Shown: piece after piece, positions 58,191 to 64,000 of the stretch | Layout: each line of letters starts with the position of its first letter | Numbering within the stretch: the stretch's first letter is position 1 | Virus record (IMG/VR): IMGVR_UViG_3300042922_000850 | Location: 1-64,000 of that record | Source of the DNA: a virus | Length of the DNA: 64,000 nt | Direction: 5' to 3' (one strand) | Made by a program: the position numbers and the translations under genes | The notes under the pieces: generated by a model | Databases searched by the model: none | What the model saw: the letters and a program-made list of their open reading frames with translations, nothing else | Told to the model about the DNA's origin: nothing

Positions 58191-58908
58191 ATTTAAATGT
58201 CCATGTGGTCTAGAGTTTACAGAGGAGAACAACACAGAAAAGTTCTCCTCCAATGTGTTGATGAGCAGGGTGTACAAGGACGAGAAACAAGCGGCTAAGA
58301 ATTATGTTAATGCCACCTGCTTAGCATGTAAGATTGAGGGCAGAAGAACAATTGAAAGACCACGCTCCTTAATGGATATGACAACATTTAATGATGCAAG
58401 CGCAACAGATCTTATGTGCATCGCAACCAACAAAGAGTGGAAGGAACGAGAGACAGTAAAGGATTATGGAGACCAGTGCATGAATACAAAGCGTACACAA
58501 ACAATTGAAGTAATATTCCAAACGGACGATTACAGAAAAACAGTGTACAGTACATTTACAGGGAATTGCTCCATGTACGATTTAATAGAAAATGTCGTAG
58601 AAGATGTCTGGAATGCTCCAAGTGAAGCAGATAATTCACTATCCTTGCCAGCATTTTATTTCACGAACGAAGATGGTGAATGCGTGAATATTGAATTGGA
58701 ACGAGAATCAGAATTGTTCAATATGATCATCAGTGCTCGCGTCGTTGAGTTTAAGAACGAAATACTTAGCGCAGAGGAAGAAGAAAAGCAGATGGAAAAA
58801 CTCTTCGGCAGAACCGTCAAAGTACAAGATGCTAATTCTGACGAAGTAATATCGTCCGATGCAGATTATGATTTCGACGATATTGACGATGACGATGATG
58901 AAAACTAA
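58183..58908 (+). CDS. Zinc-ribbon acidic-tail protein, 241 residues
   Basis: I start it at ATG 58183 (MSKFKCPCGLEFTEENN), nine bases after GAGG. The N-terminal CPCG with CLACK near residue 46 suggests a zinc ribbon. The middle is alpha/beta (TIEVIFQTDDYRKTVYST) and the end is an almost pure aspartate/glutamate tail (DYDFDDIDDDDDEN). No family recognised. The acidic tail may mimic DNA or recruit a basic partner. Confidence 0.65.
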   Translation: MSKFKCPCGLEFTEENNTEKFSSNVLMSRVYKDEKQAAKNYVNATCLACKIEGRRTIERPRSLMDMTTFNDASATDLMCIATNKEWKERETVKDYGDQCMNTKRTQTIEVIFQTDDYRKTVYSTFTGNCSMYDLIENVVEDVWNAPSEADNSLSLPAFYFTNEDGECVNIELERESELFNMIISARVVEFKNEILSAEEEEKQMEKLFGRTVKVQDANSDEVISSDADYDFDDIDDDDDEN

Positions 58909-58941
58909 TAAAAACACATATGAAAGACGAGAGGAAATAAT

Positions 58942-59529
58942 ATGAAGGTAACAATACTATTAGGAGAAAGCACACAGTATTCTATGGAGCTAGGCAATGA
59001 TAAAGCAACTGAAATGTATGCCGATTTAATAAAATACTTGCTAATGAAATCAATACAAATCATACCGGAACCAGAGCCGGAGTGTGTGCCCATAATACCA
59101 ATCTTTCACGCAGAGAATATGCAACAATCCGCAAAAGAAATTGTCTCTGTTCACGAATCTGCCGATGATGAGTCTATACCAAACCCTTTTGCAGGTATGA
59201 ATACTTTTAGCTATAAAAAGATAGTTGCATATCAATGTCCTGATTGCGGGCAAATCACAGTGAGGTTTATGGTATTGGGCGAAAGTAATATTGCTCATTG
59301 TCACTTCTGTAGAAAAGAAGGTATTGTAATCGAGACTGCAGAGATAGCTTCCTACATCTGTGAAGAATGCGCCGCTTCTGCGTATATTTGGGTTTGCAAT
59401 GGATTAAGGGAGGTTCATTGCAAAGACTGTAAAACTCCGATCAATCTATTCCGCGATAGTATGGATGAAAATAAATTAAAGTCAGCAGGCTTAATAAATA
59501 AGAGCGGACACAGTAAGAAAAGGAGATAG
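58942..59529 (+). CDS. Protein with two zinc ribbons, 195 residues
   Basis: ATG at 58942 behind GAGAGG. The C-terminal half has CPDCGQITVRF with CHFCRKEG, then CEECAASAYIWV with CKDCKTPINL: two successive CxxC...CxxC ribbons (about 95-165). The N-terminal third is alpha/beta. Tandem ribbons of this type usually bind nucleic acid or a polymerase. No family recognised. Confidence 0.65.
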   Translation: MKVTILLGESTQYSMELGNDKATEMYADLIKYLLMKSIQIIPEPEPECVPIIPIFHAENMQQSAKEIVSVHESADDESIPNPFAGMNTFSYKKIVAYQCPDCGQITVRFMVLGESNIAHCHFCRKEGIVIETAEIASYICEECAASAYIWVCNGLREVHCKDCKTPINLFRDSMDENKLKSAGLINKSGHSKKRR

Positions 59530-59534
59530 CCTAT

Positions 59535-59765
59535 ATGCCAAGACAATTAGGAGAGCTACATCCTTGCAATGGAGGTTGTTGGTTCTGCCACAATGGATTT
59601 AGTGATCTAAAAGACAAAGCATTTTCTTATGAGTTTGATACTAATTTACATATCTCTTGCTTGTTAGATGAGTTAAGAGAAAACCCGAATAATGAAGAAG
59701 CAAAATTGATAGCAAAAGAATATGGCATCAAGTATAATAATAATGAGTTGAGCGGGGAGATATAA
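59535..59765 (+). CDS. Small cysteine-rich protein, 76 residues
   Basis: ATG at 59535 behind AAAGGAG. CNGGCWFCHNGFSD with H and C further on (NLHISCLLDEL) could form a zinc site (C-x3-C-x2-C ... H-x2-C). A similar arrangement (CSLCIVCSKGF ... HKHCL) is seen in the protein at 63053-63247, so the two may be related. Function unknown. Confidence 0.6.
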   Translation: MPRQLGELHPCNGGCWFCHNGFSDLKDKAFSYEFDTNLHISCLLDELRENPNNEEAKLIAKEYGIKYNNNELSGEI

Positions 59766-59768
59766 CAT

Positions 59769-60497
59769 ATGAGAAAAATAGTAATATTATTTTTGGTAAG
59801 TTTAGTTTTGACGGCTCCAGTTAAGGTAAAAGCTTTTGAGGAACCGGTTGCCGGCATAACTAAATCGCTAGAGAATTATCACTATGAGAAAAAAGAAAAC
59901 GTATTTTATGAACAGTCCATTGCCGGAATATCCCCGGCAATGGAAAACTATTATAACAATTACGAGGAACCGGCTGCTTATGAAGAATCTATTGCCGGAA
60001 TATCAGTATCTCTTGACGCCTATGAAAAAGATAGGCGTCACAGAAAATACGATATTCCTCTTTCTTCAGAATTACAGAGATACGTATACGATGTATGTAA
60101 AGAATATGATAATGTAAGACCTAAATTGGTATTTTCTGTACTGGATAAGGAAAGTGATTTTGATTTTGATGCGGTCGGATATAACGATAACGGAACAAAA
60201 GATGTGGGCGGTATGCAGATCAACTCATCCAATCATAAGTGGTTAACAAAAAAACTTGGTGTTACAGATTTTTTTGACCCTAAACAGAATATACTAAGTG
60301 GCGTATATATGCTATCGTTGTTTGGCGGGATGAAAGATTTACACCAAACATTAGTGTCTTATAACGCTGGTCCAGATAACTGGAAAGAATATGTATCAGA
60401 AGGGATCTATTCTACAAAATATAGTCGAGACGTTCTGAGAATAATGGATGAGATAGAAAATAAGAAAATAAATGAAAGAGGGATTATGCCATGGTAA
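59769..60497 (+). CDS. Secreted lytic transglycosylase with N-terminal repeats
   Basis: A 242-residue protein. Residues 1-22 (MRKIVILFLVSLVLTAPVKV, cut after KA) form a signal peptide. Three repeats follow: EPVAGITKSLENY, QSIAGISPAMENY and ESIAGISVSLDAY. The C-terminal domain has a catalytic glutamate in VLDKESDFD, then VGGMQIN and SYNAGPDNW, the hallmark motifs of SLT-type lytic transglycosylases that cut peptidoglycan. Being exported while encoded away from the late genes, it may alter the host wall before lysis or act at release. ATG at 59769. Confidence 0.85.
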   Translation: MRKIVILFLVSLVLTAPVKVKAFEEPVAGITKSLENYHYEKKENVFYEQSIAGISPAMENYYNNYEEPAAYEESIAGISVSLDAYEKDRRHRKYDIPLSSELQRYVYDVCKEYDNVRPKLVFSVLDKESDFDFDAVGYNDNGTKDVGGMQINSSNHKWLTKKLGVTDFFDPKQNILSGVYMLSLFGGMKDLHQTLVSYNAGPDNWKEYVSEGIYSTKYSRDVLRIMDEIENKKINERGIMPW

Positions 60498-60916
60498 GAG
60501 AGATTGTAAAGGACAAGGAGATTTTAAAACAGCCTTGCGAGAAAGTAGAAAAAGGAGAAGATGTTCTCTACATAATTCAAGATCTGATTGATACCGCAGA
60601 AATCTATAAAGATAAGTGTATCGGTCTTGCGGCTAATCAAATCGGCTATAATAAAAGAATCGTTTTAATTAAGAACGGGGCATCATGGGTTCACTTCATT
60701 AATCCGGTAATTTGCGAGAACCGAAAACACGGAAAATGTATCTCCGAAGAAGGATGTTTATCACTGGATGGTGTAAGAACTGTTCCTCGGTGGAACCGGG
60801 TTACACTAAGATATAGGGATGACAAAGGCGATATTAAGGTGTTAAAAGATTTACGTCGTCCTTACTCCATTGTTCTTCAGCACGAAGTGGACCATCTGAA
60901 TGGAATTCTAATCTAA
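60491..60916 (+). CDS. def: Peptide deformylase
   Basis: A 141-residue metalloenzyme that removes the formyl group from new proteins. The three signatures are present: GLAANQIG, EEGCLSL (metal-binding cysteine) and QHEVDHLNG (two metal-binding histidines and the catalytic glutamate). Near the short length seen for other phage deformylases, with almost no C-terminal helix. It overlaps the transglycosylase gene by seven bases, so the two are translationally coupled. A phage copy may support rapid maturation of phage proteins. Confidence 0.93.
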   Translation: MVREIVKDKEILKQPCEKVEKGEDVLYIIQDLIDTAEIYKDKCIGLAANQIGYNKRIVLIKNGASWVHFINPVICENRKHGKCISEEGCLSLDGVRTVPRWNRVTLRYRDDKGDIKVLKDLRRPYSIVLQHEVDHLNGILI

Positions 60917-60935
60917 GCAAAGGTGGGTAAATGAT

Positions 60936-61121
60936 ATGGGTATCCAAGAACTTAAACAGTTAGAAGCAGGTAATATTGTTAGAAGCAACCAAACAAATGA
61001 GGAATACCAAATACTTATGAAGTTTCAATATTCCGTTAACTGTTATCTTGGATCCGGAAAGTCAGGGCACAAGAGAATTGGCGAGACGAACATGAATGAA
61101 TTTGACTTAGTAAAAAGATAG
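60936..61121 (+). CDS. Unknown small protein, 61 residues
   Basis: ATG at 60936 behind AAAGGTGGG. A small beta-rich protein (GNIVRSNQTNEEYQILMKFQ). No family recognised. Its stop codon lies within a strong terminator. Confidence 0.6.
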   Translation: MGIQELKQLEAGNIVRSNQTNEEYQILMKFQYSVNCYLGSGKSGHKRIGETNMNEFDLVKR

Positions 61122-61145
61122 CTGCGATATCGCAGCTATCTTTTT
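61112..61145 (+). terminator. Terminator
   Basis: Perfect 34-bp palindrome AAAAAGATAGCTGCGAT and complement, ending in five T residues, overlapping the stop of the 61-residue gene. Confidence 0.9.
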
Positions 61146-61167
61146 CGTGAAGAAAGGAAGGGATAAA

Positions 61168-61641
61168 ATGCGAATTAATCAATATACTGTTTTGCTAGAC
61201 GAAAATAAACTACCATTTTTGGTAAAAGAAAGGGGGTTAAATTACACTGATGAGGTTAAAGGTGTAGGTTCTCTCGTTCGCTTGTGCAACACTATTTTTA
61301 ATGCTAGTAAGCAAGCAGAAGAACATGTGTACCTTGTTTGTTGTACAACGAGCGGAAAAGTATGTGGGTTGTTTGATGTCTCTCATGGCACGGTTAATAA
61401 TTGCCTTATGGGGCCAAGAGAAATCCTCCAAAGAGCCTTGTTATGCGGGGCGGCAAAGATATCTATCGCACACAATCATCCAGGGGGAAGTATAAAACCA
61501 AGCGCAGAAGATATTCGTGCTACAAGACGAATTAAAGAGGCTGCAGAAATGATAGGCCTTCAGTTAGACGACCATATCATTATCGGTGATAATGATACAT
61601 ACTATAGTTTTGCACAAGAAAATTCGTTGAAGGAGAAATGA
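61168..61641 (+). CDS. radC: RadC-like JAB domain protein
   Basis: A 157-residue protein; start ATG 61168 (MRINQYTVLLDENKL) behind GAAGGAAGGG. AKISIAHNHPGGSIKPSAED is the JAB/MPN metal site (HNH, then S and D) of the RadC family, and EEHVYLVCCTTSGKV gives the preceding strand. It lacks the N-terminal helix-hairpin-helix of bacterial RadC, as usual for copies in phages and mobile elements. The biochemical role of RadC is not settled. Confidence 0.85.
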   Translation: MRINQYTVLLDENKLPFLVKERGLNYTDEVKGVGSLVRLCNTIFNASKQAEEHVYLVCCTTSGKVCGLFDVSHGTVNNCLMGPREILQRALLCGAAKISIAHNHPGGSIKPSAEDIRATRRIKEAAEMIGLQLDDHIIIGDNDTYYSFAQENSLKEK

Positions 61642-61642
61642 A

Positions 61643-61816
61643 ATGACGCGCTATTTTGATTTAATAGGAAAACGTGTGGTAGCAGATATTACAATTGACG
61701 ATGGAACGCCCGCTTGTACAGCGACCGCAGATAAATTCGAAAAATTGTTCCACTGCAGTATTAGAGAAGTAGATAAGGTAGAACGTGATAAATTGGTCAA
61801 GGAATACAGTGATTAG
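61643..61816 (+). CDS. Unknown small protein, 57 residues
   Basis: ATG 61643 to TAG 61816, behind GAAGGAG which lies in the end of the RadC-like gene. The protein starts MTRYFDLIGKRVVADITIDD and is alpha/beta. No family recognised; the ribosome site and tight spacing support a real, coupled gene. Confidence 0.6.
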   Translation: MTRYFDLIGKRVVADITIDDGTPACTATADKFEKLFHCSIREVDKVERDKLVKEYSD

Positions 61817-61826
61817 GAGATAAGAT

Positions 61827-61982
61827 ATGAGATATAAAATTATGCTGTTCTTAGATAAATTATTGCAAATTTCTCACCACCGTTGCGTGTGGTGTGGTAG
61901 AATATTAACGGACATCGAAATTACCTATTACGAAAACAGTTGTAACAAGTGTGAAGAAAAAATAATGAAGAAGCTGAGATAA
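61827..61982 (+). CDS. Small zinc-ribbon protein, 51 residues
   Basis: ATG 61827 to TAA 61982. HHRCVWCGRIL and NSCNKCEEK form a CxxC...CxxC ribbon after a hydrophobic basic N-terminus (MRYKIMLFLDKLL). Ribosome site AGGAG. One of a set of tiny zinc proteins in this region. Confidence 0.6.
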   Translation: MRYKIMLFLDKLLQISHHRCVWCGRILTDIEITYYENSCNKCEEKIMKKLR

Positions 61983-61998
61983 GCGGAGGTGCTTAAAA

Positions 61999-62556
61999 AT
62001 GAATTTGTACAATGCTACACATATCGTTCTGAAAAAAGAAGATGTTGACAAATATTTAACTCTGGGAGAAGTGGAAATACTTGCTAGACTCTGTGAAAAG
62101 ATTGTTAGCCGCAGGGGAAAAGAGGACAAGCCACACAATGAATATATTGTGTGCGATACGGATGAAACCTATGCCGAAGAAATCTTGAACACAATTCAAT
62201 GGCACGAAGAAAAGAAAGAAATGCGTACATACGGAGACATTATCCAATCATTAAAAGCTGGCGAGAAACCAGCTTATGAAGAAATTAGGCTGGCAGCTCT
62301 CATGGGCTCCAATTTACTTTTCTTCGCAAATAATGATATTAAGCGTCTCGCAGGTGAGCCGTCAAAAATTTTTACAAAAGAATGGTATCTGAGTGAGAGT
62401 TACACCAGATATCACAAAGCATTAAACACAACACCTTTTAAATGGCTTGGCAATGACCACCCAGATAACCCGCAATATAGAGAAAGATTTAATCTCAGTA
62501 ATAAGATATTAGATAAGGTACTTAATGGCATGGAATCTAAGGATAGTACAAACTAA
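61999..62556 (+). CDS. Unknown protein, 185 residues
   Basis: ATG at 61999 behind GCGGAGGTG. Helical and charged (TLGEVEILARLCEKIVSRRG; DETYAEEILNTIQWHEEKKE). No motif recognised. Last gene of the run before a new promoter motif. Confidence 0.65.
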   Translation: MNLYNATHIVLKKEDVDKYLTLGEVEILARLCEKIVSRRGKEDKPHNEYIVCDTDETYAEEILNTIQWHEEKKEMRTYGDIIQSLKAGEKPAYEEIRLAALMGSNLLFFANNDIKRLAGEPSKIFTKEWYLSESYTRYHKALNTTPFKWLGNDHPDNPQYRERFNLSNKILDKVLNGMESKDSTN

Positions 62557-62588
62557 CATTACCATATATTCTCAGATAAAACGGTATG

Positions 62589-62604
62589 GTATAAGAAATA
62601 AAAG
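62589..62604 (+). promoter_or_regulatory. GTATAAG-type promoter motif
   Basis: GTATAAGAAATAAAAG, 42 bases before the ATG at 62646. The motif is the left arm of an inverted repeat. Confidence 0.65.
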
Positions 62605-62631
62605 GAAATTGACTTTCCTTTTATTTCTTAT
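62591..62631 (+). repeat. Inverted copy of the promoter motif in the leader
   Basis: ATAAGAAATAAAAGGAAA (62591-62608) and its exact complement (62614-62631), 18 bp with a 5-base loop, followed by the AAGGAGG ribosome site. Confidence 0.9.
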
Positions 62632-62645
62632 TAAGGAGGTAATTT

Positions 62646-62939
62646 ATGTGCAATTGTGTCAAGGAAGCAGAAGATAAGTACAAAGAATTTTATTTAAAGC
62701 AACATCCTGAAAGTGCCCCTGAAAGCGTTAATGTATATTGCGACTGCATAGCGTTAATTTTCGGGAAGAACGGGGGTACGAGATTTTCAATACCGTTCTC
62801 AGTTACAGATACCACGAAGTCAGCAAGAAGGCCAAAAGTGAAAAAGATTAATGTTCTTCCCCAATATTGTCCGTTCTGCGGCGAAAAAAGAGAGGAGAGT
62901 GATCTCAATGAAGAAGGACACACAAGCGTTCTGCAATAA
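62646..62939 (+). CDS. Small zinc-ribbon protein, 97 residues
   Basis: ATG at 62646 behind AAGGAGG. MCNCVKEAEDKY at the N-terminus and VLPQYCPFCGEKREE near the C-terminus hold paired cysteines, with CDC in the middle. It overlaps the next gene by 32 bases. Function unknown. Confidence 0.65.
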   Translation: MCNCVKEAEDKYKEFYLKQHPESAPESVNVYCDCIALIFGKNGGTRFSIPFSVTDTTKSARRPKVKKINVLPQYCPFCGEKREESDLNEEGHTSVLQ

Positions 62940-63051
62940 ATTTAATTGCGAAGATAACATTAAAGGAAAGTGCTCTTCGCAAAAAATAACCGGGAAAGAT
63001 GGCCGGTGCCTTTTTTACAACAGGAAGACCGTCGTTAAAGGGGGTAGCTAG
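62908..63051 (+). CDS. Small cysteine-rich protein, 47 residues
   Basis: ATG at 62908 (MKKDTQAFCNKFNCEDN) behind AGAGGAGAG, inside the end of the preceding gene. Four cysteines (CNKFNC, GKCSS, GRCLFY) could hold one zinc. Function unknown. Confidence 0.55.
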   Translation: MKKDTQAFCNKFNCEDNIKGKCSSQKITGKDGRCLFYNRKTVVKGGS

Positions 63052-63052
63052 T

Positions 63053-63247
63053 TTGCTTAAAGAAATGGAAGATAAACGTAAAGAGGCTATTCACAAACTA
63101 GCTACTTGTTCACTGTGTATCGTGTGTAGTAAGGGGTTTTCAGAAAAGGATTTGGAGGATGAGAACTTCCACCATATAGTGACTAAGCGTAGTACAGATT
63201 TATTTGCACATAAGCATTGTTTGGTGGATGGGCAATCAAATAAATGA
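63053..63247 (+). CDS. Small cysteine/histidine-rich protein, 64 residues
   Basis: I place the start at TTG 63053, eight bases after AAAGGGGG; an ATG at 63065 is the alternative. CSLCIVCSKGF and HKHCLVDG give a possible zinc site like that of the protein at 59535. Function unknown. Confidence 0.5.
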   Translation: MLKEMEDKRKEAIHKLATCSLCIVCSKGFSEKDLEDENFHHIVTKRSTDLFAHKHCLVDGQSNK

Positions 63248-63267
63248 ATTACAGGGAGGATATTATT

Positions 63268-63618
63268 ATGAATGCCGTTGAAGTAATCTTCGACTTATTG
63301 GATGAGGAGCAGAAACCTTCTGTTTTCGTATTTGTAGTGACAAAGGAGACGAAAACAGACTATCTGGCAAAAAGAAAGTCAGAGGACAGGCCGAGCAGAA
63401 GGTTTTGTAAAGAGGGTCTTGATAAAATCATACGTCAAAAGCCATTATATTATGTTTATCGGTATCTGACAGAAGAAACCCCGGAGCAAATTAATACATC
63501 TGAAAAAATGAAAGATGTCGGCAAATTAATGATGAGCGAGATTGGCTACGACATTCAATCTTACAACCATCAATTAACAAAGCTATCGAATCACTTTGTT
63601 AATTTCATCACGCATTAA
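63268..63618 (+). CDS. Unknown protein, 116 residues
   Basis: ATG at 63268 (MNAVEVIFDLLDEEQKPSVF) behind AGGGAGG. Alpha/beta with a basic middle (KRKSEDRPSRRFCKEGLDKI). No family recognised. Confidence 0.65.
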   Translation: MNAVEVIFDLLDEEQKPSVFVFVVTKETKTDYLAKRKSEDRPSRRFCKEGLDKIIRQKPLYYVYRYLTEETPEQINTSEKMKDVGKLMMSEIGYDIQSYNHQLTKLSNHFVNFITH

Positions 63619-63629
63619 CGGGAGGGCTT

Positions 63630-63863
63630 ATGTGGAAAATAAGATTTATCTATGGTGACGGCGGTAAAATAACACTAACCAACAAGAGATCTGCCTTATC
63701 AGAAGAATTGTATGATAAGTATATGCTACTCTATGGCAGATTATCTGATAAGGCTTTATATCAGCAATATCCAAAAAAGAATTATAATGAAGTGGATTTA
63801 AAACAAAATCCGGACTTATCTTTTTTGGATAAAATGAAGCGCATAGAGAAAACTGGAAAATAG
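63630..63863 (+). CDS. Unknown small protein, 77 residues
   Basis: ATG at 63630 behind CGGGAGGG. A short beta hairpin (WKIRFIYGDGGKITL) followed by charged helices. No family recognised. Confidence 0.6.
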   Translation: MWKIRFIYGDGGKITLTNKRSALSEELYDKYMLLYGRLSDKALYQQYPKKNYNEVDLKQNPDLSFLDKMKRIEKTGK

Positions 63864-63884
63864 GAAAAGGAGTGTGGATTAACG

Positions 63885-64000
63885 ATGGTAGGATATTTTA
63901 CTGTAAGAAGCGGTCCTCTTTACGATAGATACTTGGCGCGTAAAGAGATGGCCGACAAAATAGACGAGGCTTTTAATGAGGTCCGTAGAGAGTTCGGGAT
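63885..64000 (+). CDS. Truncated gene at the right edge
   Basis: ATG at 63885 behind AAAAGGAGTG. Reads MVGYFTVRSGPLYDRYLARK and continues helical past the window end; about 38 residues are visible. No family can be assigned from this piece. Confidence 0.55.
   Translation, partial: MVGYFTVRSGPLYDRYLARKEMADKIDEAFNEVRREFG

Noticed and set aside
1-64000. CRISPR arrays, tRNA genes, insertion sequences or integrase
   Set aside because: No regularly spaced direct repeats of suitable length, no recognisable tRNA cloverleaf, no transposase or integrase motifs were seen in the window.

Overview
The window is a 64 kb piece of the genome of a large, tailed, contractile (myovirus-type) bacteriophage with an AT-rich genome. 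Evidence for this is a tail sheath, a tail tube, a tail-assembly chaperone pair with a -1 frameshift, a HK97-fold major capsid protein, a head maturation protease, a portal and a large terminase. The Shine-Dalgarno sites are strong (AGGAGG, GGAGGTG), TTG starts are frequent, and several regulators resemble sporulation proteins (a SigE/SigK-like sigma factor, SpoIIID and AbrB). Together these point to a spore-forming, low-GC Firmicutes host, most likely a clostridium. Both window edges cut genes, so the genome continues on both sides.

Layout. (1) 1-12943, minus strand: tail and head genes. Read in transcription order they run from head maturation protease through scaffold-like proteins, decoration protein, major capsid, connectors, sheath, tube and chaperones to a truncated tail gene. 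(2) 12944-13610: a gene-free region with about twelve TGGACWT repeats in both orientations, a 12-bp iteron triplet, a C10 tract and an AT-rich stretch. It is a candidate origin or master control region. (3) 13611-24106, plus strand: replication and nucleotide genes (HU, ssDNA-binding-like protein, thymidylate kinase, MazG-like pyrophosphatase, Myb-like DNA-binding protein, RuvC-like resolvase, DinG-type helicase). (4) 24141-55751, mostly minus strand: a second HU, a 2301-residue fused beta-beta' RNA polymerase, the portal, many virion-associated proteins, the large terminase, and a set of multidomain putative cargo proteins. Small plus-strand islands with their own promoter-like motif, some with a terminator, are embedded here; one of them encodes the sigma factor. 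(5) 55903-64000, plus strand: regulators and many small zinc-ribbon proteins, RNase HI, a secreted lytic transglycosylase, peptide deformylase and a RadC-like protein.

How the parts may work together. The phage carries a complete catalytic RNA polymerase core in one polypeptide and its own sigma factor. Nine plus-strand leaders carry a near-identical 16-bp element, GTATAAGAAATAAAAG, unlike the TTGACA/TATAAT-type sites seen in front of the minus-strand genes, so at least two transcription programmes appear to coexist.

The most unusual feature is a short motif, hydrophobic-x-K-x-A, often expanded to DKIAxYEDxIYKxA. It recurs across most head and cargo proteins and sits at the boundaries between domains in an 882-residue protein (glycine zipper, HAD, two ART-like domains, ParB-like) and a 612-residue protein (WYL-like, SNF2 helicase). 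The inference is a head-protease cleavage or packaging signal that lets the phage load a set of enzymes into the capsid as polyproteins for delivery into the host.
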